Shown: positions 27,921-36,666 of the stretch, one piece after another
How positions within the stretch are numbered: position 1 is the stretch's first letter
How the letters are laid out: each line of letters begins with the position of its first letter
Assembly: GCF_014779795.1 (NCBI RefSeq)
Contig: NZ_JACXZS010000009.1
Coordinates: forward strand, 62,001 to 126,000
Direction of reading: 5' to 3'
From: Microbacterium helvum
GTDB lineage: Bacteria > Actinomycetota > Actinomycetes > Actinomycetales > Microbacteriaceae
Length of the DNA stretch: 64,000 nucleotides
Program-made: the position numbers and the translations under genes
Notes under the pieces: model-generated
Seen by the model: only the letters and a program-made list of their open reading frames with translations
What the model was told of the DNA's origin: nothing
Database searches by the model: none

Positions 27921-28181
27921 ATGCCGACGTACGAACGCGACCCCTCATTCCGCCCGGCGAGCCGCCGACCGCCCTCCACGCTGCGCGACGCGTCGGGATT
28001 CCTGCCCGCGTCGGCCGAGGTGGCGTGGCTTGCCGACGATATCGATGCCCTCGCGATAGAATCCGATCAGCAAGTCGAAGGCGCTGTAGCTGCTCCGGTT
28101 GGGCCGGGCCAAGGTGGAACACCGAAGAGCCCCATACGAACGAAGCGGCGAGCATCAGCGGCAGAGTCAAGGGACCGATGA
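27921..28181 (+). CDS. Small hypothetical protein before the capsid region
   Basis: An 86-residue protein with a well-placed AAAGGAG upstream of ATG 27921. It starts MPTYERDPSFRPASRRPPST, is rich in proline, arginine and alanine, and has a short acidic helix (VAWLADDIDALAIE). It is probably largely disordered. Its stop codon overlaps a further short frame. Its position before the capsid gene would suit a small morphogenesis or scaffolding factor, but there is no direct evidence. Confidence 0.5.
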   Translation: MPTYERDPSFRPASRRPPSTLRDASGFLPASAEVAWLADDIDALAIESDQQVEGAVAAPVGPGQGGTPKSPIRTKRRASAAESRDR

Positions 28182-28345
28182 GCATCCGCCAAGGTTCCGA
28201 CGAACTCTTTCGGACACGAGCGACCGCAGCATCAGGGTTGAACCCGTCTCCCGCGCATCTTGCGCGGTCGAGGCCACATAGACACCCGGCAGCGGATCCC
28301 CTGTTGAACGCGCACGGCGCATCCCGTGCCGGCGCACTTGCATAG
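28178..28345 (+). CDS. Possible 55-residue frame upstream of the capsid gene
   Basis: ATG 28178 overlaps the preceding stop codon and opens 55 codons (MSIRQGSDELFRTR and following) that end 12 bases before the capsid ATG. The composition is arginine/alanine/proline-rich and unlike a folded protein. Only the overlap supports it. Confidence 0.3.
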   Translation: MSIRQGSDELFRTRATAASGLNPSPAHLARSRPHRHPAADPLLNAHGASRAGALA

Positions 28346-28357
28346 AAGGAGTCCACG

Positions 28358-29542
28358 ATGGACTACAAGAGCATCATGCAGCGCGAGGTGCAGGCCGCGA
28401 GGGCGATCGCGTCCAAGGCCGAGGCCGAGAACCGTGACCTCACGCCCGAGGAGATTGGGCAGGCGCAGACGCACCTAAAGGCATATGAGTCGGCCAAGGC
28501 AGCAGACCGTGAAGCGTCGACGCGCGGCGGCCGGAACTTCACGACGGAGACGGCTCAGAAACTCGCCAACATCGGGTTCGGAGGCTTCGAGGGCAGCGGT
28601 GACGCGGCGAGCATGTCGCGAGGCTTCAAGTCCGTGGCCGGTTCCCGATGGTCACGCAAGGCCGCCGAGATCTTCCAGAAGGTCATGGCCGGCCCCGACG
28701 GATCCAAGGCACTGACGAGCGGATCGATCGACGTCCCGTCGGTGATCGCCGAGCCCGTCGAGATCACCGGCCGGCCGCTGTCCGTTCTCGACCTGGTGCC
28801 GAAGCGGAAGAACACCGACAAGGGGCGAGGTAACGCCTTCTCGTACCTGCGCCAGACGGCTCGGACGAACAACGCGGGTGCGGTGGCTGACAACGCCACG
28901 AAGCCGACGTCGATCTACACCTTCGGCGATGTCGAAGACGCGTTCCGTGTGTACGCGCACCTGTCGGAGGTGTTCCCGAAGCGGTACCTCGACGACTACA
29001 ACGGCCTCATCCAGATCCTGCAGAACCAGATGGGTGCCGGGCTAATGGAGGCACTTGAGGAGGACATCCTCAACGGAGCGATCCAGCCGCAGGACGGATT
29101 CACCGGCGTTCTCAACACCTCCGGGATCCAGACGCAGGCGTGGGCAACCGACCTGCTCACCACGATGAGCAACGCGAAGTACAAGCTCGTCAACACCCAC
29201 GAGAGCCCCAACGCCTGGGTTCTCAACCCGAACGATGTTCAGCGACTCGAGCTCATCCGTGAGGATGGCGCGACGGGACCCTTCATGTTCCGCAACGGCA
29301 TCGCGGACGTCGAGAAGTTCGTCGGCGCTCCGATCGTCCCGAGCACGGCGATCACAGCTGGCGTCGGGCTCCTCGGCGACTGGGAGCAGACGGAGCTGAT
29401 CATCCGCGAGGACGACCACCTCGACATCGACACCAGTGGCGCCAAGTTCGAGAAGAACCAAGTCCAGTTCCGGCTCGAAGGTCGGTACGGCTTCACGATC
29501 GAGCGTCCGATGGCGTTCGTGAGCGTCGACCTCACGGCCTGA
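28358..29542 (+). CDS. HK97-fold phage major capsid protein
   Basis: A 394-residue major capsid protein. Residues 1-60 are a charged helical delta-like region (IMQREVQAARAIASKAEAEN), as in HK97 gp5-type proteins with built-in scaffolds. The shell domain follows, with recognisable landmarks: DVPSVIAEPVEITGRPLSVL near 128, FGDVEDAFRVYAHLSEVFP near 190 and ALEEDILNGAI near 230, ending IERPMAFVSVDL. A strong GAAGGAG precedes the ATG. It appears full-length. No portal, protease or terminase gene accompanies it, which is highly unusual for a prophage and suggests a satellite that modifies or supplies capsids. Confidence 0.92.
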   Translation: MDYKSIMQREVQAARAIASKAEAENRDLTPEEIGQAQTHLKAYESAKAADREASTRGGRNFTTETAQKLANIGFGGFEGSGDAASMSRGFKSVAGSRWSRKAAEIFQKVMAGPDGSKALTSGSIDVPSVIAEPVEITGRPLSVLDLVPKRKNTDKGRGNAFSYLRQTARTNNAGAVADNATKPTSIYTFGDVEDAFRVYAHLSEVFPKRYLDDYNGLIQILQNQMGAGLMEALEEDILNGAIQPQDGFTGVLNTSGIQTQAWATDLLTTMSNAKYKLVNTHESPNAWVLNPNDVQRLELIREDGATGPFMFRNGIADVEKFVGAPIVPSTAITAGVGLLGDWEQTELIIREDDHLDIDTSGAKFEKNQVQFRLEGRYGFTIERPMAFVSVDLTA

Positions 29543-29927
29543 CGATGAACCGTGCTGCGGCTCCCGGCTGTGCATCCCGGGAGCCGCAGCACATCCTCGC
29601 AAGTCCGAACGGACAAGCATGAGCGCAGCGGCACCCCACACCTGCCCCGGGACAGCACCACACAGCTGTCCTGGCGCGGCACCAGCCCCGTACGTCGGTC
29701 CCGGCGCCGCGCCCACCGCTTCGCGTCCCAGGTAGTGCGGATGCCGCGCTACCCAACGCGACAACCGGCTCAGGTGTCTTGTCGAGGTGGCCAGAATTGG
29801 CCACCTGCACATCGGTCTTTACCGTGCTCAAGCTCGCACCGACGATCGGTGCGATTGCGCGGGTCGAGAGACCTTCACCGCTGAGGTAGCCGACAAGCTG
29901 CTGACGCTCCTCACGGCCGAGTCGCAT
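29532..29927 (-). pseudogene. N-terminal remnant of an HTH regulator
   Basis: The first 55 of 131 residues, MRLGREERQQLVGYLSGEGL then STRAIAPIVGASLSTVKTDV and a TPEPV segment, match the HTH commonly seen in actinobacterial and actinophage regulators (a STRAIAPIVG core). The rest is low-complexity, cysteine- and glycine-rich, and reads backward through the capsid-gene terminator, so it is unlikely to be natural coding. I read it as a gene truncated by frameshift or deletion. An overlapping frame starts MTFDDAGVTSVTPG upstream, compatible with a second frameshift. Confidence 0.45.
29552..29592 (+). terminator. Strong terminator after the capsid gene
   Basis: A perfect 16-bp stem (29552-29567 with 29577-29592) and a nine-base loop start ten bases after the capsid stop codon. 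It should end the capsid transcript and may also act on leftward transcription. Confidence 0.8.
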
Positions 29928-29976
29928 CGGCTCGTCCGCGAGAGTGTCGGATATTCGACAGGTGAGACGTTTACCC

Positions 29977-30000
29977 CAGGTGTAACAGATGTGACACCTG
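29977..30000. promoter_or_regulatory. CAGGTGT inverted repeat before the right-end HTH gene
   Basis: CAGGTGT (29977-29983) and ACACCTG (29994-30000) form an exact inverted repeat. Another CAGGTG occurs at 29959, and one CAGGTGT lies in the divergent operator region at 24096. These may be operators shared across the element. The protein that binds them is unknown. Confidence 0.4.
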
Positions 30001-30061
30001 CGTCGTCAAAGGTCATCCCTCCCCCGTCAACGATTCCTCGTCGTGGCGAGGAGGGATGATC

Positions 30062-30265
30062 GTGTGCGTGGTCGACCGCTACCTATCTCCTGACGACGTC
30101 TGCGAGCTCATCCCCGGCATGACCTGCAGGACTCTACAGCGGCTCCGCGACAACGGACGTGGACCGCGTTACTACAAGCCCACGGGAATGCTCGTGATCT
30201 ATCGCGAGGCTGAGGTGCGACAGTGGGTCGAGGGTTGTGTCGTGCCGACCCGAGACCAACCATGA
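30062..30265 (+). CDS. Right-end excisionase-like HTH protein
   Basis: A 67-residue protein of the HTH_17/AlpA type: DRYLSPDDVCELIPGMTCRT then LQRLRDNGRGPRYYKP and a basic wing leading to REAEVRQWVEG. The GTG at 30062 is preferred because GAGGAGGG ends six bases upstream. An in-frame ATG at 30056 lies too close to that site. It is the last gene before the right arm repeats and attR, an ideal place for a recombination directionality factor. Confidence 0.7.
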   Translation: MCVVDRYLSPDDVCELIPGMTCRTLQRLRDNGRGPRYYKPTGMLVIYREAEVRQWVEGCVVPTRDQP

Positions 30266-30280
30266 TCGGGCGTGCCCGAA

Positions 30281-30298
30281 CCCCGCACTTACCCCGCA
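30281..30298. repeat. Right pair of CCCCGCA repeats
   Basis: CCCCGCA at 30281 and 30292 with 11-bp spacing mirrors the left pair in spacing and orientation. The following 100 bases up to attR also contain several ACCCCGCGATAA / AACCCCTGAT-like stretches. Nothing codes between 30265 and 30503 apart from attR. Confidence 0.5.
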
Positions 30299-30406
30299 GA
30301 TTGGGTGATATCGAGCGGATCCGTCTGATACCGCGTGATCAGTCAGGATAAGGGCACGCGACGATGCTGATACCCCGCGATAACCCCTGATCTACCCCCG
30401 TACGGA

Positions 30407-30446
30407 ATTACAAGTACGGTGCGCTACCAATTGCGCCAAGCCGGCA
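30407..30446. repeat. attR core with orphaned tRNA-Thr 5' half
   Basis: An exact 40-bp copy of attL, containing the tRNA-Thr 5' half up to the anticodon loop but no 3' half. To its right (upstream on the tRNA strand) a TAGACT -10-like sequence about a dozen bases away probably marks the tRNA gene's original promoter, now separated from it by the 8-kb element. Confidence 0.93.
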
Positions 30447-30502
30447 GAGCGCCCAGTCTAGCGGCGCCCGTGCGCACGCCCGTCATCGCGGGCGCGCGAC
30501 GA

Positions 30503-31456
30503 TCACGGCGTCGGCGTGACCGTGGGGCTCGGAGTCGCCTTGTAGTACGAGTCGCTCGCGACCGTGAGGACGAACTGCGCGAACTCCTTGGGGTCGTCGA
30601 TCTTGCCGACGTACTGCGTGCCGTTGACGAGGATCATCGGGGTCGCGGTCAGCGCCACTCCGCCGGTGTCGGGCAGCTCGTGCAGCGCCTGCTCGGTCGC
30701 GGTCTTGACCCACGACGTGTACGACTGCGACTCGATGCAGCTGCGCACGACCTTGGGGCCCTCAAGACCGGTGGCGATGGCGAGGTCGGCGAGCTCGGTG
30801 TCGCTGAGCCCGTCGGAGTCGACGTCCGGCTGCTGCGTGAGCAGAGCGTTGTTGAACGCGAAGAAGTAGTCGGGCGAGTTCTGGGCGACGCACGCCGCCG
30901 CGCCCGCGGCGCGCAGCGAGTACTTCGTGCCGTTCGACTTCGCCGTGAGCATCGCGACCGGGTAGTACGTGAGCGTGGCGGCGCCGGTGTCGACCCACTT
31001 GGACAGCTGCTTGACGTTCGCGACCTGGAAGTCGCGCGAACCGGTCGAGAGATAGTCGACGTACACGCGGATGTCGACGGCCGGGGCTTCGGTGGGAGTC
31101 GGCGTGGGCGTGGGTTCCGCGGCCTGGGCCGCCGGATCGCCGGTGGGCGCGGGGGTCGCGCCGTCCGCCGCGCCGACGCCGTTCTCTGTCGAGGGCACAC
31201 CGGTGCCGGTCACGCCGGTCACGACGAAGCCGCCCGCCACGTTGGACGGGTCGGCGGTGGGCTTGGACGCGCTGGACGACACCGTCCACGTCACGACCAC
31301 CGCGATCACGGCGATGAATGCGACACCGAGCGTGGCGAGCGTCGTCCGCCGGATGACTCGGGCGCGCGACTGGCGGGCCTTCACCTGCTGCGCCTTCTCA
31401 CGCACGGCGTCGCGGCGCTCGCTGGACGCGGCGTTCGGTGACTCGTCGCTCGACAT
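30503..31456 (-). CDS. Membrane-anchored DsbA-fold protein without CXXC
   Basis: A 317-residue protein. Residues 1-35 are cytoplasmic and basic, 36-60 form one transmembrane helix, and 65-125 form a proline/threonine-rich extracytoplasmic linker. A thioredoxin_4/DsbA-like domain follows, with cis-proline region VALTATPMILVNGTQYVG near 270. Where DsbA proteins have CPxC after the first strand (VYVDYLSTGSRDFQ near 132) there is no cysteine, so it cannot be an ordinary disulfide oxidoreductase. Two other cysteines (CVAQ, CIES) may form a structural bond. It may be a chaperone or substrate-binding relative. Confidence 0.8.
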   Translation of the reverse strand: MSSDESPNAASSERRDAVREKAQQVKARQSRARVIRRTTLATLGVAFIAVIAVVVTWTVSSSASKPTADPSNVAGGFVVTGVTGTGVPSTENGVGAADGATPAPTGDPAAQAAEPTPTPTPTEAPAVDIRVYVDYLSTGSRDFQVANVKQLSKWVDTGAATLTYYPVAMLTAKSNGTKYSLRAAGAAACVAQNSPDYFFAFNNALLTQQPDVDSDGLSDTELADLAIATGLEGPKVVRSCIESQSYTSWVKTATEQALHELPDTGGVALTATPMILVNGTQYVGKIDDPKEFAQFVLTVASDSYYKATPSPTVTPTP

Positions 31457-31592
31457 GGAACCTCTCGGGGGCGGAAATCAGCGGGGCCACACGGGAAAGC
31501 GGCCGTCCACGATGCTAGTCAGCCACCCTGGGAAATGCCCAGACGCAACCTCCGTGCGCGGTGTGTCATCGCGCATGGCATACTGTTGCGAG

Positions 31593-31665
31593 CGCCCGAT
31601 GACGGGCGTGCGGGAAAGCCCCCGCTCATTCCATCACTACGGATCGTCCGGCACGTACCTGCCGG
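31593..31665 (+). promoter_or_regulatory. Two hairpins in the ABC ATPase leader
   Basis: CGCCCG-ATGA-CGGGCG (31593-31608) and CCGGCA-CGTACC-TGCCGG (31648-31665) lie in the 225-bp leader, the second just before the ribosome binding site. A CATACT -10-like sequence lies near 31579. They may stabilise the mRNA of a highly expressed gene or regulate it. No known riboswitch is recognised. Confidence 0.35.
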
Positions 31666-31681
31666 TGAAGGAGAAGAGAAC

Positions 31682-32785
<1,104 letters not shown>

Positions 32786-32871
32786 GCAGTACCTTCGCGA
32801 CGGCGCGGGCGGGAGTCTCTTCCCCCGCGCCGTCGCGCTGTTCCCGGCTTCTTCGACCCACGGGGGTATGC

Positions 32872-34182
32872 GTGTCCGACGCCCTGAGCATCACCGCGAG
32901 CAGTGTCGACCCCGGCCTGCTCACGCTGCCGTGGTCGACCCCGCTCGGCGAGTGGCCGTCGAACCACATCGTCTTCCTTCCCAAGGGCATCTCGCGGCAC
33001 CTCGTGCGTTTCGCGAACCTGTCCGGCCGCGTCGTCGCGATCAAGGAGACGACCGAGGCGATGGCACGCCGCGAGTACGACATGCTCGGCAACCTCGCCC
33101 GCCTGGACGTCCCGTGCGTCGAGCGCGTCGCCGTGATCGCGGGACGGACGGATGCCGACGGCACCCCTCTTCCGGCCGCCCTGGTGACCGCGCACCTGAA
33201 GTTCTCGCTCCCCTACCGTGCCCTGTTCACCCAGGTGCTGCGCCCCGACACGGCGACGCGTCTGGTGGACGCGCTGGCGCTGCTGCTCGTACGCCTGCAC
33301 AACGTGGGGTTCTTCTGGGGCGACGTGTCGCTGTCCAACACGCTGTTCCGCCGCGACGCCGGAGCCTTCGCCGCGTATCTCGTCGACGCCGAGACCGGCG
33401 AACTGCACGAGAGCGGCCTGACGCCCGGTCAGCGTGCGCACGATCTGGACGTCGCGCGCACCAACATCGCCGGCGAGATCATGGACCTCGAAGCCGGCGG
33501 CCGCCTCGAAGGCGGCGTCGACGCCGTGGCGATCGCCGACGGCATCGTGTCGTCGTACCACTCGCTGTGGGCCGCCCTCACCGACGAAGAGACGTTCCGC
33601 GCCGATGAGGCGTGGCGGCTCACGCAGCGGGTGCAGCGTCTCAACGACCTCGGCTTCGACATCGGCGAGATGTCGATCCAGACGACCGCCGACGGCACGC
33701 GCGTCTCGATCCAGCCGAAGGTGGTGGATGCCGGGCACCACCAGCGCCGTCTGCTGCGGCTGACCGGTCTCGATGTCGAAGAGAACCAGGCACGCCGGCT
33801 GCTCAACGACCTCGACGAGTTCCGGGTGCGTGTCTCACGTCTGGGCGACGACGAGGAGATGGCCGCCCACGAGTGGCTGACCCGCGTGTTCGAGCCCGTC
33901 GTCAAGGCCATTCCGTGGGACCTGCGCGCCAAGCTGGAGCCTGCGGAGGTCTTCCACCAGCTGCTCGAGCACCGCTGGTACCTGTCGCAGGCGAAGGGCA
34001 AGTCGGTGCCGCTGGCCGAGGCGCTGTCGAGCTACATCGACAACGTCCTGCGACACCGGCGCGATGAGGCGACTCTCATGGGTCCTCCCACCGAGACGGT
34101 CTCACTGCCCGTCATCACGTCGTCGAACCCGGTCCTCGACGACGACGAGGACGACGACATCGACTGGCGCGATCTGGTCTGA
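32872..34182 (+). CDS. DUF4032 protein with kinase-like fold
   Basis: A 436-residue protein of the actinobacterial DUF4032 family, which resembles lipopolysaccharide/aminoglycoside kinases. A possible ATP-lysine lies in VVAIKETTE near residue 60 and a catalytic-loop-like FFWGDVSLSNTLFRRD near 148, followed by an acidic YLVDAETGE. The family-specific helical domain runs from about 240 to the end, and the tail DDDEDDDIDWRDLV is very acidic. GTG start at 32872. It follows the sugar ATPase by 86 bases. Substrate unknown. Confidence 0.85.
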   Translation: MSDALSITASSVDPGLLTLPWSTPLGEWPSNHIVFLPKGISRHLVRFANLSGRVVAIKETTEAMARREYDMLGNLARLDVPCVERVAVIAGRTDADGTPLPAALVTAHLKFSLPYRALFTQVLRPDTATRLVDALALLLVRLHNVGFFWGDVSLSNTLFRRDAGAFAAYLVDAETGELHESGLTPGQRAHDLDVARTNIAGEIMDLEAGGRLEGGVDAVAIADGIVSSYHSLWAALTDEETFRADEAWRLTQRVQRLNDLGFDIGEMSIQTTADGTRVSIQPKVVDAGHHQRRLLRLTGLDVEENQARRLLNDLDEFRVRVSRLGDDEEMAAHEWLTRVFEPVVKAIPWDLRAKLEPAEVFHQLLEHRWYLSQAKGKSVPLAEALSSYIDNVLRHRRDEATLMGPPTETVSLPVITSSNPVLDDDEDDDIDWRDLV

Positions 34183-34232
34183 ACGGTCGGGCCCGGCCGC
34201 CGGCATCCTTCACCGCCGACCGGGGACCCGCG

Positions 34233-34874
34233 TCAGTAGCCGACGGTGAAGCGATCGCGGCGGTGCGCCGGCGTCTCGATCTCGTCGACGAGAGCGAGGG
34301 CGAAGTCGGGACCCGAGATGTACGAGTTGCCGTCGGCGTCCTTCACGACGACCGCGCCGCCCGTGCGGTAGGCACCGGTGCGCTCACCGGGCTCCCACGC
34401 GCCGAACACCAGGGGCGGGTGCACCAGGAACCAGTCCAGTCCCTCGTCGGACGCCGTCAGTACGTCGAGCGTCTCGACACCGACGGTCGCCTCGTGACGG
34501 TACTCCTCGGGCACGCCGAGGTCGTACAGGCGCGGTCCCCCGGCCTCGCTGAGGCTGCCCATGGCGCCCCCGACGACGGCGAGGCGGGTGCCGGTGCCGG
34601 TCAAGGCGTCTGCGAGACCCTGGACGGCGTCGACGCCGAGGTCCGTCATGTCGCCGCGCGGCGCGATCGCCGAGACCACGACATCCGCGCCGTCGAGCAC
34701 CGGGGCCAGCGAAGGCAGGTCCAGCACGGATCCGGTGACGTACGTCACGCCGTCGACGGGGACCTGCGGCGGCTTCCGTGCGACCGACACCACGTCATGC
34801 CCGCGTGAAGCGGCCTCCGCGACGATGTTCCCGCCGGCGTAGCCGGTTCCTCCGATGACGACGATGCGTGCCAT
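34233..34874 (-). CDS. NAD(P)-binding epimerase-like protein, copy 1
   Basis: A 213-residue atypical SDR with the Rossmann motif IGGTGYAGGNIVAEA at 7-21. It resembles the NmrA/YwnB-type NAD(P)H-binding proteins, which act as redox sensors or reductases. A DWFLVHPPLVFGAWEPGERTG-like block near 140 replaces the usual YxxxK. The start at 34874 (MARIVVIGG) is better than upstream alternatives. The next gene (34987-35631) encodes a clear paralogue, so this is a tandem duplication. Function unproven. Confidence 0.8.
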   Translation of the reverse strand: MARIVVIGGTGYAGGNIVAEAASRGHDVVSVARKPPQVPVDGVTYVTGSVLDLPSLAPVLDGADVVVSAIAPRGDMTDLGVDAVQGLADALTGTGTRLAVVGGAMGSLSEAGGPRLYDLGVPEEYRHEATVGVETLDVLTASDEGLDWFLVHPPLVFGAWEPGERTGAYRTGGAVVVKDADGNSYISGPDFALALVDEIETPAHRRDRFTVGY

Positions 34875-34986
34875 TGTGTGCCTTCCGCTGCAAGCTCGCC
34901 GGCGGAGCTCCGCCGGTCCCTTGTGACAAGTCGGCACTGCTCGGATTCATTCCGATGAATGCGTCGGGCGGGCTGTGTCCGCGCGG

Positions 34987-35631
34987 TCAGTAGCCGACGG
35001 TGAAGCGGCCTCGTGGATGCTGGGGGTGCTCGATCTCGTCGACCACGGCGACGGCCAGGTCGGGGCCGGAGATGTACGACTCGCCTTCGGCGTCGGTGAC
35101 GACCACGTCGCCGCCCTTGCGATACTCGCCGGTGCGCTCCCCCGGGTTCCAGGCGCCGAAGCCCCCGGCCGGGTGGATGTAGAACCAGTCCGCGGCATCG
35201 GGCGACAGCGCCTGCAGGTCTTCGAGGATGCCGAGTCCTTCGAGCGCCTCGGGCACATAGTCCGCGCCGAAGGTCGGCAGATCGACCAGGCGCTGCCCGC
35301 CCTCGGCGACGAGGCTGCCCCCGGCACCGCCGACGACGCCGAGACGCACTCCCTCGGGCAGCGCCGAGACGAGCGCGGCGATGTTCGGACGGACGAGGCC
35401 CGCCATGTCACCGCGCGGCGCCACGGCCGAGACCACCACGTCGACACCCTCGATCTGCGCGAGCAGCCCGGGAACATCGGTGAGCGATCCCTCGATGTAC
35501 ATCGCGCCCTGCTGACGCTCGCTGGGGATGCGGCGCGCGATCGACAGCACGCTGTGGCCGCGGTTCACCGCCTCGGCGACGATGTGCCGGCCGGCGTAGC
35601 CGGAGCCTCCGATGACGGCGATGCGTGCCAT
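34987..35631 (-). CDS. NAD(P)-binding epimerase-like protein, copy 2
   Basis: A 214-residue paralogue of the neighbouring gene with the same layout: IGGSGYAGRHIVAEA at 7-21, VVVSAVAPRGDMAGL near 70, DWFYIHPAGGFGAWNPGE near 142 and the shared C-terminal RFTVGY. The two proteins align end to end without large gaps. It is preceded on the same strand by rlmB. Duplicated members of this family may have different substrates or redox-sensing roles. That is an inference. Confidence 0.8.
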   Translation of the reverse strand: MARIAVIGGSGYAGRHIVAEAVNRGHSVLSIARRIPSERQQGAMYIEGSLTDVPGLLAQIEGVDVVVSAVAPRGDMAGLVRPNIAALVSALPEGVRLGVVGGAGGSLVAEGGQRLVDLPTFGADYVPEALEGLGILEDLQALSPDAADWFYIHPAGGFGAWNPGERTGEYRKGGDVVVTDAEGESYISGPDLAVAVVDEIEHPQHPRGRFTVGY

Positions 35632-35661
35632 GTGCCTATGCCTTTCGACGGGGATCGGGTC

Positions 35662-36666
35662 TCAGTCCAGTTCGGCGCTGCGCAGCGACGAGACCTGGTA
35701 CAGGGCGACGGATGCCGCGATGCCCGCGTTCAGCGACTCGGTCGCCGACGAGATCGGGATCGACACGATCTGGTCGCACGTCTCGGTCACCAGACGCGAC
35801 AGCCCCTTGCCCTCGGAGCCGACCACGATCACGACCGGCCGGTCGGCGAGCTGGAGGGCGGGCAGCGACACGTCGCCGCCGCCGTCGAGGCCGAGCACGA
35901 ACACGCCCTGCTTCTTGAACTCCTTGAGCGTCGTCGTGAGGTTCGGCGCGACGGCGACCGGGATGCGCGCGGCGGCGCCGGCGCTGGTCTTCCACGCGGC
36001 GGAATTGACGCCCGCCGATCGGCGCTGCGGCACGATCACGCCCTGGCCCCCGAAGGCGGCGGTCGAGCGGATGATCGCGCCGAGGTTGCGCGGATCGGTG
36101 ACACCGTCGAGGGCGATCAGCAGCGGCAGCTGATCGCGGTCGATGATCTCTTCCAGCAGATCCTGCGGGTGCGCGTACTCGTACGGCGGCACCTTGAGCG
36201 CGACCCCCTGGTGCACGCCGTCGAAGCCGGCCATGCGGTCGAGCTCCGGACGCGTGACCTCGAGCACAGGGATGCCGCGGTGGGTCGTGATCGCCAGCAT
36301 CTCTTTCACGCGGTCGTCCATCTCGACCCGCTGCGCGATGTAGAACGCCGTGGCCGGGATCTTCGCGCGCAGCGCCTCGAGCACCGAGTTGCGCCCGGTG
36401 ACGGTCTCGGTGTCGTCACCGGCCTTCGACTTGCCGGATCGGTTCGGGTTCGACCCCTGGGGCTTCTGACCGGGCTTGCCCTTGCCGCCCGCTGCGGCGT
36501 AGCGCTCGGCCGCGGCCTTGCGCTTGCCGGCGACGTGCCAGGCGCGGTCCTCTGCCTTCGGGGTCGGGCCGCGCCCCTCCAGCGCCTTGCGGCTGTGCCC
36601 GCCGGTGCCCTTCTGGGCGCCCTTCTTCTTGCTGTTGCCCGCGCCGGGGCGGCCTGGCTTAGCCAT
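35662..36666 (-). CDS. rlmB: 23S rRNA 2'-O-methyltransferase (RlmB/TrmH family)
   Basis: A 334-residue SpoU-family methyltransferase. The first 85 residues are a basic glycine/lysine-rich disordered extension. A substrate-binding domain (about 88-165) and the knotted catalytic domain follow, with the SpoU motifs DGVTDPRNLGAIIRSTAAFG near 187, VVGSEGKGLSRLV near 285 and SIPISSATESLNAGIAASV near 305. It methylates a 2'-hydroxyl in 23S rRNA, probably the RlmB guanosine. It overlaps cysS by eight bases, the usual actinobacterial pairing. Confidence 0.92.
   Translation of the reverse strand: MAKPGRPGAGNSKKKGAQKGTGGHSRKALEGRGPTPKAEDRAWHVAGKRKAAAERYAAAGGKGKPGQKPQGSNPNRSGKSKAGDDTETVTGRNSVLEALRAKIPATAFYIAQRVEMDDRVKEMLAITTHRGIPVLEVTRPELDRMAGFDGVHQGVALKVPPYEYAHPQDLLEEIIDRDQLPLLIALDGVTDPRNLGAIIRSTAAFGGQGVIVPQRRSAGVNSAAWKTSAGAAARIPVAVAPNLTTTLKEFKKQGVFVLGLDGGGDVSLPALQLADRPVVIVVGSEGKGLSRLVTETCDQIVSIPISSATESLNAGIAASVALYQVSSLRSAELD

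Larger units (their letters stand above)
22443..30446. mobile_element. Integrated satellite-like element with a lone capsid gene
   Basis: About 7.9 kb between identical 40-bp att cores in tRNA-Thr. In order it carries an integrase and XRE repressor (minus), a divergent operator region, a run of overlapping plus-strand genes (excisionase-like HTH proteins, a replication-like protein, WhiB and unknowns), a large cruciform, two tiny genes, an HK97 major capsid gene with a strong terminator, an HTH-gene remnant (minus) and a further HTH gene. Terminase, portal, protease and tail genes are not seen. It may be a capsid-encoding phage satellite or a reduced prophage. Boundaries are firm and the interpretation is inferred. 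Confidence 0.9.

Noticed and set aside
27628..28356. Minus-strand coding frames over the cruciform region
   Set aside because: Composition is low-complexity, no start site is supported, and the plus-strand genes with ribosome binding sites explain the sequence better.
29828..30016. 62-residue minus-strand protein starting MTFDDAGVTSVTPG
   Set aside because: It has a GGGAGGG upstream but changes into non-protein-like text where the HTH frame begins. It is better read as the start of the same broken regulator gene than as a separate gene.
30407..30446. Second tRNA-Thr gene
   Set aside because: Only the 5' half is present. There is no T-arm or 3' acceptor strand, so it is the attR remnant.
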